In this document: positions 34,970 to 46,511 of the stretch, piece by piece
Position numbering within the stretch: position 1 is the first letter of the stretch
Layout of the letters: each line of letters begins with the position of its first letter
Source: Limnanthes douglasii subsp. nivea
Lineage: Eukaryota > Streptophyta > Magnoliopsida > Brassicales > Limnanthaceae
Assembly: GCA_036936605.1 (NCBI GenBank)
Contig: JAUPFV010000001.1
Location: forward strand, 171,572,386-171,636,385
Direction of reading: 5' to 3'
Length of the DNA stretch: 64,000 bases
Made by a program: the position numbers and the translations under genes
The notes under the pieces: generated by a model
What the model saw: only the letters and a program-made list of their open reading frames with translations
Database searches by the model: none
Told to the model about the DNA's origin: nothing

Positions 34970-36163
34970 CTATTCCAAGTACATCCGGAGGTGCTCAATA
35001 TTCCAAGGGTGATTCAAAACCCTTCCATCCTTGTCTTCTAGCCATCATGTCCCAGGTTTAAGCCTTTCAATGACCATATAGGGTCCTTCCCAAGTTGGGG
35101 CTAGTTTGCCGAGCAGTTTCTCTTTAGTGTGTAAGAAGACTTTCCTTAACACCTTATCCCCCGGCTGAAAATCTCTTCTTTTAACTTTGGAAGCAAACCT
35201 GCTTCTCATCAAACCTTGATAGTGCACAGCTCTAAGGTGTGCCTTAACTCTTCTTTCCTCTATCAAATCAAGTTGACCTCGGATAGCCCCCTCGTTCGCG
35301 TGTTCGGAGAAATTATGAACTCGAAATGAAGGGAGAGTTTCTTCTATGGGAGCTATGACATCCATCCCATAGACCAAGGCAAAAGGTGACTCTTGTGTTG
35401 CAACCCGAGGTGTAGTCCGATAAGCCCACAAAACCTCTTGTAAATAACTAGGCCATTTTCCAGCAGCCCCTTCTAAATTTTTCTTCAAACCAGACAGTAT
35501 AGTTCTGTTAGCCACTTCAACCTAACCATTTGCTTGCGGGTGGAAATGTGAAGAGAAACAATGCTGTATACCTCTAGAGGCACAAAAACTCTTTATTTCC
35601 TTATTGTCGAACTGTGGCCCATTGTCTGGTGTTATCTTTTGTGGAATTCCAAATCTGCAACAGATATTGGAAAAAATGAATTTTATGACAGCTTTTGATG
35701 CTGTACCTGCCAATGGAGCCGCCTCGATCCATTTCGAAAAATAATCAATAGCAACAATTATTGTCTTACGTCTTCCGGACGACATAGGTAGAGGTCCCAC
35801 CAAATCCAGCCTCCATCGAGCAAAAGCTATAGGCTCAGAAATTGACTCTAAAGGGATGGCTGGGATATGAATTTCATTGCTATATCTCTGGCATGGGTCA
35901 CACATCCTCACTAACTCCTTAGCATCTTGCATTATAGAGGGCCAATACCCAGCCAACAAAACTCTCCTTGTTAGAGCCCTGAATCCATAGTGAGCTGATC
36001 CCTCACCATCATGTAATTCGGAGAATACTATTTGAGACTCATCAACCCCCAAACATCGTAAGAGGGGTATACTGTAAGACTTCTTATAAAGAACATCTCT
36101 TAGTATGATAAAACCACGAGCCTTATACTTTAATTTTCTTGCTATTGACTTATCCGGAGGCAA
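34970..36163 (-). pseudogene. E2 integrase
   Basis: The zinc-binding region shows 'ELHDGEGSAHYGF' and 'MCDPCQRY' (about 35880-36040). The core has the first Asp in 'VAIDYFSKWIEA' near 35735 and the second in 'TPDNGPQF' near 35610. A stop (Q to TAG) near 35521, just before the catalytic 'VEV' Glu, splits it into 35522-36163 and 35045-35515. The C-terminal chromo-less tail ends 'HPWNIEHLRMYLE' with the stop at 34970. A second frame break near 35045 separates the last residues. It would insert cDNA into chromosomes if intact. Confidence 0.88.
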
Positions 36164-36199
36164 GATGCCATCAGAGAGATATTGAAGGAGAGGAAACCT

Positions 36200-37095
36200 T
36201 CAATCTTGAGGCTGTTTCATCTGTATATCGAAGCTTTCTTCCTCCTTACCCATATTGAGTTGAATGGAAGGGAATTCCAACACCTGGATCCAAGGGTATG
36301 ATTCAGTATAGGCTATGGTTGCCAAGGAGTCTACTAGTTCATTTTCTGTTCGGGGTATGTGCTCATAAACAATGTTATTGAACTTAATTGCCACATCTTT
36401 AGGAAGAAGTAAGTATTTTATTAGCTGCTCCTTTTTGGCTTCAGACTGAACTTGCGCATGATGGATAAGAAGTTGAGAATCACTCATCAACTTGACCCTT
36501 TTGGCTCCACAAATAAGAGCTAATTTTAAACCAGCTATAGCAGCTTCGTATTCGGACTCATTATTGGAAGCCCTAAAAGCAAAACATATACCTTGGTACA
36601 TTTTGTCACCATATGGACAGGTCAAGAATACCCCTGCACCACATCCTATAATACTTGATCCACCATCAGTCCGGACGACCCAGACCTTTTTATCTTTCAC
36701 ATCAGTTACTTTCTCTGTATCCCTATCTAAATGGAATTCAACTAAGAAATCAACCACAACTTGGGCTTTGATTACTGTCCGAGGAGCAAAATCAATATTG
36801 AAGTCCCCCAGTTCCACTGACCACTTAGTCATTCTACTCAAAATATCTTCCTTTTGAATAACGTTTTTCAGGGGATAGGATGTCCGGACAATAATAGGAT
36901 GCGCCTAAACATAAGGTCTCATCTTCCTTGCAGCAATTACCAAGGCTAATGCTAACTTTTCAAGCTTTAGATAGCGTTTTTCTGCATCTATCAAGCTCTT
37001 GCTGATGTAATACACCGAACGGGGATAATTATCTACCTCCCTTACCAATACAACACTTATGGCACAACTGGAAACGGCTAACTACATGAAGAGTG
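36200..37095 (-). pseudogene. E2 RNase H plus second plant-type RNase H
   Basis: The 213-residue frame 36200-36841 covers the end of the first RNase H ('TKWSVELGDFNIDFAPRT') and then the second, RNase HI-like domain. 'WVVRTDGGSSIIGCGAGV', 'ASNNESEYEAAIAGLKLA', 'LMSDSQLLIHHAQ' and 'EHIPRTENELVDSLA' show the D-E-D signature residues. Sequence 36842-37095, in broken frame, is the rest of the first RNase H. The duplicated RNase H is what places these elements in Tat. Confidence 0.88.
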
Positions 37096-37099
37096 TCTC

Positions 37100-38158
37100 T
37101 CAATCAACAGGTTTAAATAGAGTCTTGGGGGAGGACATATGTTTTTTAATTTCATTAAAAGCCTCATCACGTTGTGAAGTCCAGTCGAATCCCTTTGTAC
37201 CTTGTAAAGTCTGAAAGAACAGGGCACACCTGTCCGAAGACCTTGAAATGAATCGATTTAACGCAGCCAACCTCCCAGTCAACCTTTGTACTTCTTTAAT
37301 ATTTCGAGGAGGCTCCATTTGGAATAAAGCATTAAGCTGGTCCGGATCGAGCTGTATCCCTTGCTCACTTATTATATACCCTAGGAATATTCCGGACTGT
37401 ACTCCAAACACACACTTCTCTGGATTTAGTTTCAAATTTACTATTACTAAGTTAGTAAAAGTTTCTTGGAGATCTACCAAGTGTATCTCTTCGTCCACAC
37501 CTTTTACCATCATGTCGTCAATATATACTTCCATGTTTCTTCCAATTTGATCAACAAAATCTTTGTTTACCAACCTCTGATAAGTAGCCCCAGTATTTTT
37601 TAAACCAAATGGCATCACCTTGTAACAATGAAGGCCCCTATCAGTAACAAATGTAGTATGCTCCTGATCCTTCAGATCTACTTGAATCTGGTTGTACCCG
37701 GAGAAGGCATCCATGAAAGATAGTAGTTTATTCCCAGATGTAGAATCTACCAGCTGATCAATCTGGGGGACAGGGTACAAATCTTTTGGACAAACTCTGT
37801 TGAGATCTGTAAAATCAATACACATACGCCACTTGCCATTTTTCGTTTTTACCAAGATCGGATTGGTTGTCCATAAAGGATAATGAGACTCCTTTATGTG
37901 CCCCATTTTGGTAAGTTTGTCGACTTCTTCAATTATGACATTAGCCTTTTCTTTGGAAAAAGCTCTTCTCTTTTGTACTACGGGTGCTATGTCTCTTCGG
38001 ATGGACAGTTGGTGTGATATAATATCTGATGGTACCCCGGTAACATCAGCATTGCACCAAGCAAAAACATACTGATGGTCTTTTAAGAACTTCAACATTT
38101 TGCCCTTTAGTTCGGATGTCATTTTGGACCCTATCTTAACATTTTTTCCTTCTTCCAA
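37100..38158 (-). pseudogene. E2 reverse transcriptase, full-length copy
   Basis: A 352-residue frame from the linker 'KMTSELKGKMLKFLKDHQYVFAW' through RT ('DLNRVCPKDLYPVPQIDQLVDS', 'FMDAFSGYNQI', 'MPFGLKNTGATYQ', catalytic 'VYIDDMMVK' intact) into the start of RNase H. It belongs to the E1-like half of the mosaic: its DNA matches E1 (1986-2260) better than E3 in the linker. A frame break at 37100 separates it from RNase H. Confidence 0.9.
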
Positions 38159-39438
38159 AGAATGTGTTTCGACTTCCTCAACTGGTATTAAAACTCCAGG
38201 GGTCTCTCTGGGGTCATCAATTTCACCCTCACCCCCAGAAAGCCCCTCAAACTGCTATTCTTCATTGATACGAACTGCCCCTAACGTCCGAGGAGCCAGT
38301 GCTGTTGCATAACACTCTCTTGCAATGTTTTGGCTGCTCCGAACAACTCCCACTTATCCTTGCACAGCATATTTCAAACATTGGTGGACTGTTGAGGCCA
38401 CTGCATGCATCCTAAAGAGCCAAGACCTCCCTAGAATAGCATAATAACAAGTGGGACAATCCACTACGACAAACAGTATTCTAACGATCTCCTTAAAAGG
38501 GCCCTTGCCCAACAAAACTTCCTCTTCGAACTCCCCGATCACATCTGCTGAGCTTCGGATGTACTTTTATCTGATTATACCCGGAGAAGGCATCCTTAAA
38601 GGACAATAGCTTGTTTCCAGATGTGGAGTCCACCAACTGATCAATTCGGGGGACCGGATATAAATCCTTAGGGCAAGCTCTGTTGAGATCTGTGAAATTG
38701 ATGCACATACGCCATTTACCATTTTTATTTTTTACAAACACCGGGTTGGCTGTCCATAAAGGGTATTGAGATTCCTTTATGTGCCCCATTTTAGTAAGCC
38801 GGTCAACCTCTTGAACTATGATATCAGCCTTTTCCTTAGAATAGGCTCTCCTCTTTTGTACAACAGGTGCTATGTCCCTTCAGATGGATAATTTGTGGGA
38901 TATAATGTCTGCTGGTACTCCAGTAACATCACCATTGCACCAAGCAAAGACGTGCTGATGGTTTTTCAAGAAATCTAACATTTTGCCCTTTAATTCCGAT
39001 GTCATCTTGGATCCTATCTTGACACTTTTTCCTTCAGCCAGAGAGTGAGTTTCAACTTCTTCAATTGGTATTAAAACACCAGGGGTCTCTCTGGGGTCAT
39101 CAATTTTACCCTCTCCCCCAGAGGGCCCCTCAAACTGCTATTCCTCATTGATCAGAACTGCCTCCAACGTCCGAGGAGCCAGTGCTGTTGCATAACACTC
39201 TCTTGCTACCTTTTGGATGCTTCGAACAACTCCAACTTGTCCTTGCACAACATACTTCAAGCATTGGTGGAATGTTGAAGCCACAACATGCATCCTGGAG
39301 AGCCAAGATCTCCCCAGAATAGCATTATAGCAAGTGGGGCAATCCACCACAATGAATAGTATTCTAACCATATTTTTAAAAGGGCCTTTGCCCAATAAAA
39401 CCTCCTCCTCGAGCTCCCCGATCACATCTGCTGAGCTT
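37688..39438 (-). repeat. ~883-bp duplicated protease-RT segment in E2, two subfamily types
   Basis: A breakpoint at 38555/38556 joins protease sequence ('TCTGCTGAGCTT', as at 39427-39438) to RT sequence (as at 37688). Protease C-terminus to RT N-terminus is thus present twice, offset by 883 bp at both ends. The right copy (38556-39438) matches E3 far better than it matches the left copy. The left copy (to 38555) matches E1. The two copies are therefore different subfamilies, not products of a simple duplication. Confidence 0.9.
38493..38789 (-). pseudogene. E2 truncated RT N-terminus at the mosaic junction
   Basis: Encodes 'GHIKESQYPLWTANPV', 'WRMCINFTDLNRACPKDLYPVPRIDQ' and 'SFKDAFSGYNQIK', then runs across the junction into protease DNA read out of frame. 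The RT catalytic region is absent from this copy. Confidence 0.9.
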
Positions 39439-39998
39439 CCAGTGAAACCCACAATTGACATGTTCGAACGCTGAATTACCGCAGGATTTTTCATATTTTT
39501 GTAAGAAGTTAAAAAGAGGATATTGGCTAAACTCCCAGTATCCACCAAAATTCGTCTTACGTTATTGCCCCCAATGGATGCTCCTATGACAACCACATCT
39601 TCATGAGGACTTGCTATGTCCCTCAAGTCATCCTCATCGAACACAATGAAAGGAAATTGAATCTGCGATTGATAGGAAGTCATGCCTCCCTCCAATTGGG
39701 TAGCTAAAGTATGAACATGCCTCTTCCTCGACGAAGCAGTGGGTGCTGTCATGGTATCCCCTCCGAAAATTGTGAGTGACTCAAAAAAGTTTATAAGCCC
39801 GGACACTGTTTTACAATGTTCCTCAATGGCACCCACTCTGTTTCGAGTTGGATCAGGGTCCAAGTATTCTGACTCTACATCGAATCTCTCAATTATCACC
39901 ATAGCTCCCTCCGGAGTGGATGTGCCTGCATTGTTTGGACCAGCCCGATGAGCATTATCAAGCCTATTTCCTCCTCTTCTTTTAACATATGCTCCCAA
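39138..39998 (-). pseudogene. E2 gag C-terminus and aspartic protease
   Basis: A 286-residue open segment: gag tail 'YVKRRGGNRLDNAHR', linker 'SEYLDPDPTRNRVG', and 'SSRKRHVHTLATQLEGGMTSYQSQ'. The protease follows, with active site 'LVDTGSLAN' (S to L at the fifth position, catalytic Asp kept), then 'NAILGRSWLSRMHV'. It ends at a stop at 39138. A short gap (39999-40181) with broken frame separates it from gag. E3-like half of the mosaic. Confidence 0.9.
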
Positions 39999-40181
39999 CT
40001 TTCCTCTTTTAATTAAATTCTGGACTTCTTGCTTTAAAGCAATACAATCCTCACTGGTATGGCCGGTATCATTATGGTACTGACAGAAGGAATTGTTACG
40101 ATGCTCCCCAGGAGATTGTAGTGCAGCCGACCTTCTATAGTGTACTTCTTCCTTTGTTTTGTCATAAATGGTGGCTAAAAT

Positions 40182-41363
40182 TTATTTTAACTCAGCAAAC
40201 CACTCCGGTTGAACCCAAGGCCCTCTCTTATTTCTATATTTTTTACTCTGGGCAGGCACAGCTGGCTGAGACTGAGCTTTAGCTCTGTTATGACCCTGCC
40301 CGGTCTCCCTTGCCTTGTTCCCGGACTGATTTTGGTTGGGGTTTGGTGTAGCCAGGGCAGACCTCACCTGCATGTGCACCCTAGTTTTCTTTGTTTCATC
40401 CAAGTTAATTTGCTTTCCAACCTGATTCAGTAAACCTCCCCATGTCATGGCCTTTTTTCTGGTTATTGAATCAGCCAAATTTCCAGGGTTTAAGCCCTGC
40501 CTCAGAGAAGCTATTGCTACTTGTTCAAAGCAATCAGCCAACCCATTTTTGGTGTTCACAAAGCGGCTTATGTATTCTTTCAGAGATTCATTTGGTTCTT
40601 GGGCACAATGGATAATTGTATCCCCATTGCCCTTCACCTCTTTACTTCTAACAAACTGCCTCCGGAAGGCCACCCAAAAGGTATCGAAATTTCTGATGCA
40701 CCCCTGTGGTAGGCTGTTATACCACTTCAGGGAACTCCCCGTAAAAGACTGGGAGAATGCTCTACAAAGCAACTTATCGTCATCATCGAAATTCATCATG
40801 AATTTTTTGAATTGTTCCAAGTGATCGTCCCGGTCTTTACTGCCATCGTATTTTTCCATTTTCGTACTATCAAACCTCTTGGGGAGGTTCCCGGATAGGA
40901 TCTTGGAAATACAATGGAGATTGTCTCCAATTCCGGCCACGACTGAATACGGTATCCTCATTAGGAGTTTTGCAAAGATACCTGGCTCATCATGGAAGGC
41001 AAAAGGATCCACCAGCATCCGGTCTATGTGTCTCCGGCTATGAGATGATCCTTTACCTATATGCCTCTTTAACTTTTCATGCCTATCCCTTTTTCTTGAA
41101 TACTTCTTAACCAACTTTTGTTTCTTTCTAGATCGGCCCTCATCACTGCTGGAGGACAAGGATTCTTCAACTCCATCTTCGCCCAAGGAGCTGCTGGAAG
41201 ATTCTGAGTCTGAATCAGAGCTCTCCACCGGCTTGGACCGGTGAGACCTTTTGGAGCTAGCATGAGTCTTCTTCGTACTCACATGGGTCTTCGAAGGCTC
41301 ATGCTCTCTAGGGTTGTCAGTATGATAAGCAACTGATTCCTTTGACTTCTCTTTTATGCCCAT
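40182..41363 (-). pseudogene. E2 gag, 393-residue open segment
   Basis: The longest gag frame in the window. It has a charged N-terminus with Ser-rich tract, a basic 'KKYSRKRDRHEKLKRH' stretch, and the gag core 'KYDGSKDRDDHLEQF', 'FDDDDKLLCRAFSQSFTGSSLKWY' and 'FWVAFRRQFVRSKE'. Downstream are 'GGLLNQVGKQINLDETKKTRVH' and a Gln/Pro/Ala-rich linker. The true N-terminus (MNPDV-type, near 41490) is separated by a stop near 41430. It would assemble virus-like particles. Confidence 0.9.
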
Positions 41364-41543
41364 CTTTGCCTTCTCCGCCCTTAGAGCTTCTATCTCGCCC
41401 TTTAACCTATCACGCTCCTCGATGGTTTATTCATCATTCTCTCCCACCACTTCAAGAAAAGCTGGTGGTACTTCCGGTACGTCCGGATTCATTCAGACTA
41501 ATTTTTGTGATGATTTTGAATGCTAGATTCAGGCACCGTCGCA

Positions 41544-41561
41544 CTCCCACTGTGGTCACTA
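41544..41561 (-). other. E2 primer-binding site, mutated
   Basis: At the position where E1 and E3 read TGGCGACC, E2 reads TAGTGACC on the minus strand. Two transitions include one in the TGG complementary to the tRNA CCA end. It probably arose after insertion, since a defective primer site would block copying. Confidence 0.75.
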
Positions 41562-41564
41562 ATT

Positions 41565-41984
41565 TGGTGTGGTTTATTTTCATATGAGGGTAAGTTTGTA
41601 ACTTTTGTCTAGAGTTTTGGGGAATTTTGAGAGTATTTAATGTTTGGGTAGAATGTAGAGGGAGAATTGAGCTGCCTGGTGGTATTTAATTTTCATTACC
41701 CTCATTTAATGTTGGTGGTTGGGTATTTATACCCTTATATTTGGGCCTCATGGGCTTTCGGGTCGTGTTTAATGGATTCAGGTCGAGTTTAAAGACCCAT
41801 TAGTTCTAAGTAAGTAAATAGGCAGCTTAGTCAAAAAGTCATTAGGTTTTAAGTACTTTAGTTCTGTTCGGATAGTTCAGTGGATGATAGTTGTCCGGAC
41901 TGCCCCTGTCCGGTGAGGTGGTGATTGTCCGAATTGACCCTGTCCGGTTCCCATAAAGTGTGGTGACAGAATCCGGACTCATCA
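41565..41984 (-). repeat. E2 5' LTR (420 bp)
   Basis: TGGTGTGG to ACTCATCA on the plus strand, followed by the GTATT target duplication (41985-41989). Confidence 0.95.
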
Positions 41985-41989
41985 GTATT

Positions 41990-43931
41990 AGATTATAGTG
42001 TAAGCACTGTCTTGGTAAGGGAGGTAGATGGATATCCATGACCAATATTTTGTAAGTAAAAGTTTGGTCGTCTAAGAAAAAAACTATTTGAAGCTAGAAA
42101 AAATGGCTATGAATTTGGTTGTAGCTGGTAGAAAAATGTATCCTGACTTCCAAGCCCACCATATTATTGTAAGATCATAATTTCCATTGGAAAATTTACT
42201 ACAAAGACTGGATATTTTTGGGAGGATAACGAAGTGGTCCATCGAACTAGGGGGCTATGTAATTGACTGTATTTCTCGAACAACTGTCAAGGCCCAAACT
42301 TTAGCAGATTCTTTCGTCAAATTCTATTCGAACCATTCTGAGAAGGAAGATAATGATGTAAGTAGATTACTAACATCAGATGAATGGATGATTAGAACTT
42401 ATGGAGGCTCTAGTGTTTTGAGATCATAAACGAGAGTTCAATTGGTAGCTCCATATGGTGAGGCTAGTACCAAGTCATTCGGTTCAGATTTAGTGCATCG
42501 AATTACGAGGAAAAATACAAGGCATAATTAGCTGGATTAAGGCTTGCGAATATTTATGGAGCTAAGAAAGTTTGCTTGCAGATTGTTTCGCATATATGTT
42601 GGGAATATATGAGGCTAAGAAGGATCAACTTGTCAAGTATTTGAAAATATTAAGTAGGTTAACAGTTTTGTTTGACAAAATGATGATTGAATATATTATC
42701 CAAAGAGAAAACACTGTTGTAGACTCTTTGAAATCCATTGCTTTTTCTAAGGGGTATCATTGGATTTTATTACAGGAGAGCCCATCTATAATGATGAGAT
42801 CCGAATAGTGCCAATACTCTTAGGAGATATTTGTGGTTTCCAAGGAAAAGTAAAAAGATTGGATGTCTGATCCGAGAGATCTTACTTAGAGGCACGTTAC
42901 CACTTGATAAAAGGTTAGCTCAATAATTGAGATTTAGAGCGCATGGGTACATAGTTCTGTTGGGAGTCTTGTATAAGAAATCTTTTAGTCGACCATTGCT
43001 GCGATGTTAGGGAAAAAATTGAATCTCAAGTAATTTTGTCTGAATTACATGATGCAGAGGGCTCAACTCATTGTGGTTTTAAAGCTTTAACAATAAGAGT
43101 ATTATTGGCGGGATATTATTGGCCTACCATAATGAGTGATGCCAAGAATTTGACACCAAGTTTTGATACTTGTCAAAGGTTTGCAAATACCATTCACATA
43201 TCAGTTGTGCCTTTAGACTCAATTTCTGAAGAGCTTCCTTTTGATAGTTGTGGTTTGAATTTAGTGAGAAAATTTCCTATGGCTTCGGGAGGATGAAAAA
43301 CAATTATAGTTGCAGTGGCATAAGCCAAACCTCTGACAGGAACAAGAGCTAAAGATGTAATCAGATTCATTTTGTCTAATATTGGTTACATATTTGGGAT
43401 TCCTCAGATAATTACTATAGATAATGGATAACAATTAAATAACAAAGATATGGCATCTTTTTGTGCTTTGAGGGGAATCACAAAATGTTTTTAAACACAT
43501 TTTCAGCCATAAGAAAATGATCAAGTGGAGATTACTAATAGAACTATGTTGAATGGTCTTAAGAAAACCTTAGAAGGCGCAAATAGAAAAAGGCATACTT
43601 ATCTTCAAAAGGTACCATGAGCTTATTAAACAACACCTCAAACTGCAACTCAAGAAAGTCCTTTTTATCTGGTATATGGAATGGACATAGTGAGCCTATC
43701 ATAATGTATATTTCCATCTTATAAGGTACTTAATTATTCCAAGGATGACAATGAGGAAGCTAGACAAACAGAGCTCGATTTGGTAGAACAAAAGAGGGTA
43801 AAAGCACATTGATACACTCCATTATCAAACTTTAATGCGAATTCGTTACAATTCAAAGGCGAGAGAAAGGGATTTGAAGACTTTTGCATCACCCTTGGAA
43901 TATTGAATATTTAGGATTGTATTTTGAGTAA
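41990..43931 (+). pseudogene. E4 RNase H, second RNase H and integrase relic, right of E2
   Basis: Begins exactly where the left RT/RNase H segment stopped: 'VLVREVDGY' follows the removed insert in frame. Then come 'TKWSIELGGYVIDCISRT' (42230-42290), second RNase H traces 'IRTYGGSS' and 'IIQRENTVVDSL' (42390, 42695-42730), and integrase. The integrase shows 'SELHDAEGSTHCGF' and 'SFDTCQRF' zinc ligands (43036-43180) and a degraded core near 43395-43500 where 'TIDNG' keeps an Asp. It ends in 'HPWNIEYLGLYFE' with the stop at 43929-43931. Multiple stops. The C-terminal end gives the exact end of E4 pol. Confidence 0.85.
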
Positions 43932-44214
43932 TTGTTAGAACACCTATGAGCATGTTATATTCTCACGTGTAAATTTAACGGGTGGCATACTCTTTTGGTG
44001 GTCTGAGAAGGCTTAATAAGATGCCTATATAGTCAGAGTTGTAAATACAATAATTATTTTACCAAACAATTATGAGTGTACCATTTTATGTTGAAAAAAT
44101 AAAAATTACTAGTGTAAATGAGAAAATTTCCAACTTTAAATTTAGAATATTATTATAAGAAAATAAGAAACTTTTGTAAAATTAAACAAGGACTGATCAC
44201 CCTTGAATAAATTT

Positions 44215-44470
44215 ACAAAAATACATTTGTATAAGTGCCAATGTGCGTGGCGATAAAATTTAAAGTTCCAATGTGTGTGGAGATATAATTCAAAATGCTA
44301 ATATAATTCGAAGTGCCAATGTGTGTGGCGACATAATTCAAAATGCCAATTTGGGTGGTAGTATAATTCGAAGTGCCAATGTGTGTGGCGATATAATTCA
44401 AAGTGCCAATGTGTGTGGAAGCATAATTTGAAGAGCTAATGTGTGTGACATTACAATCCGATGACATTTT
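44215..44470 (-). repeat. 30-bp minisatellite at the convergent ends of E4 pol and antisense gene
   Basis: About eight units of AATTCAAAGTGCCAATGTGTGTGGCGATAT-type sequence. On the minus strand the units stay open and read as a ten-residue repeat around 'THIGTLNYIA' (44213-44467). It lies between the pol stop (43931) and the antisense-gene stop (44726), the same interval that holds the hairpin blocks in E2 and E3. Coding use is unlikely; it is more probably a spacer. Confidence 0.85.
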
Positions 44471-44725
44471 CTAAGCCAAGTTGAAAAATCAGAACATCAC
44501 TTAACATTTAAAACAAAGAAACAAATATTTCCACGTGATGGATATTTACAAAACACCAAGTAACATGTGATGGTCACTCACACCAACACAAACAATGCTA
44601 TGTGAGGAATACTTACAAATATACAAACAGTGATATGTGATAAACACTTACAAAAATACAGACAATGACATTCGATAGTCCTTAGTACCAAAACATAAAT
44701 TGTAAACACAAGATATAATTGCTTC

Positions 44726-45796
44726 CTATTTATCCTGACCACCATTTGAGGATTCTCCTGAATTTCCATTTGAAGAGCTACATTCACTTTCTGAATTCTC
44801 ATTTTCAGAACATGCAGATATTTTATCTTCGTTTTCTTCGGATTCTGACTACTCTGAATCACTTAAAATAGTGGTGAAATCATCCTTAGGGCGTCTATTT
44901 TCTAGCACCAAGTACTAATAATCTGTCATATTTTCCTTTAGAAATCTCTAGTTGAAGTTACGAATTATGGAAATTTGTGCTTCTTTTACATGATTCTTTA
45001 AAGCTTTAAAAAAACCGTTTGCACTTGCATTCACAACCACGGTTATAGGAGCAGTTTTTTCTTTTTCGGCTTTAGCTTTGTACGATTCTTAGTCTTGAAG
45101 GGCTTTTTTCCCTCTTTACTTTCTTCGTACAAAGTATTGAATACGAAAAGATTACATGCTCTTACGGTAATTCTGTTTTGTGTTTCAAAGTCATTTGATG
45201 AAATTCCTCTTGGTGCTTCAAGGTCAAATGATTCTTTAACTGTATAAACCTACTATGCCATTCTTGTCTATTCATCTGAAATGCTTGAAATTGGTCAAGA
45301 ATATTTCTTTGCGCAACTTCAACCCATCGTTTTTTTATAGTGAGTGACATATTTCACCATTATTTTGAGTTGAGTCCGAGTAACTAAAGTTTCTTCGTTC
45401 AGTTTTTTGGCAAAACTTTCGAGGCTTACAAAAGGGTGAAGCAATTTTAGTACCTCTTTAGATGGTTCATTGGATGGGTATGGTGGTTGATGCGTTTGAC
45501 GCAATGTTTACTGTGTTTGAAGCAATACTAGTTGATTCTCTAGAGAATTGTATTCCATATTTTCTGATGCAGTATCAACAACGTGATGCTCATTTTCTTG
45601 AAACTATGGTTCAGATTCATAGAAATGATGGTCTTTATTCTATTCTTCATTCCCATCAGCATCCGGTATCGGATTTGGGGAGAAAGTACCAACAACTTGA
45701 TCATGAACAATTTCACTAGGTGTTTCGAAGAGCATACTTCTTTTTCTTTCCAGCAACCACCTTCTTTATTTTGGAAGCTTTGGGTTAGGATTGTTC
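44726..45796 (-). pseudogene. E4 antisense gene, 3' part
   Basis: The minus strand continues from the E3 insertion point: a basic 'KKVVAGKKKKYALRNT' region, a long helical, Gln/Glu/Lys-rich part at 45162-45504 ('SLESFAKKLNEETLVTRTQ', 'QEEFHQMTLKHKTEL'), and an acidic Ser/Glu tail ending at a TAG at 44726. The order basic region, coiled-coil-like helix, acidic tail is the same as in E3's antisense gene (48500-49587). Several stops. Confidence 0.75.
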
Positions 45797-45801
45797 AGTC
45801 T
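45797..45801. repeat. Target-site duplication AGTCT, left of E3
   Basis: AGTCT is repeated at 56137-56141 directly after the other E3 LTR. Confidence 0.95.
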
Positions 45802-46177
45802 TCGTGTGGATTATTTTCAACTGAGCGTAATTTTGTCTAGATTTTTGTGATGTTTCAAGGGTATTTAATGTTTGGATAGATTATAGTGAGAGATTTGAGT
45901 TACCTAGTTGTATTAAATGTTCATTACCCTCATTAATGAAAGTGGTTGGGTATTTATACCCTTAATTGTGGGTCACATGGGCTTTCGGGTCAATTTATAA
46001 ATTCGGGTCGAGTTCAATGACCCATTAAGCTTTAAGCAAGTAAGTAATTAGCTTAGTCATGAAGTGATTTAGGTTTTAATACATTTAGTCCTGTTCGGAT
46101 GGTTCAGTGGGTGGATTTTGTCCGAATTGCCCATGTTCGGTTCCCTCAGTGAGTGGTTAGAAAATCCAGACTCATCA
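45802..46177 (-). repeat. E3 3' LTR (376 bp)
   Basis: Plus-strand ends TCGTGTGG (the usual TG mutated to TC) and ACTCATCA. The TATTTATACCC promoter core is on the minus strand near 45951. Followed inward by the polypurine tract 46178-46190. Confidence 0.93.
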
Positions 46178-46511
46178 GTAGCCCCTTTTTCATATTATGT
46201 TCGAAGGCCTTTGACAAGACCTAAAAAATAGTTCAAGTGTACACATAACTATGTCCGGACATTTCGAAATGTGTAACGACTTTATCCGGACTGATTGAAA
46301 ACCCTTAGAAGCTGAACGGTTTTGCTAGAGATAGTGGGACACGTGTCCTTCTCTGATTCGCCTCACCGGCCGTTTTCATCCTAGATTGGTGCTTCCACTT
46401 GGTTCGAAAAGTAACCTCTTAATTAATGTTGGTGACATCAGCGCCGTCTTTAATCATTACACCTATCGTTTCGTATTGTCCGAGGTATCAAAGCATCATT
46501 TGTTCTTTTAG

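Larger units (their letters stand above)
31598..41984 (-). mobile_element. E2: complete-length Tat-type element, 10387 bp, inserted in E4
   Basis: Both LTRs are 420 bp and flanked by GTATT. On the minus strand: LTR, degenerate primer site, gag, protease, partial RT, a second protease C-terminus, full RT, RNase H, second RNase H, integrase; then an opposite-strand gene and the polypurine tract at the 3' LTR. The LTRs differ at about 16 of 420 positions (~4%), mostly transitions. With a commonly used plant rate of 1.3e-8 per site per year this would be roughly 1.5 million years, a rough inference. It is a mosaic (see the feature at 37688-39438) and cannot encode an intact polyprotein. Confidence 0.96.

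Noticed and set aside
37688..39438. Simple tandem duplication inside E2
   Set aside because: The two copies resemble different elements (E3 and E1) more than each other, which points to recombination rather than duplication.
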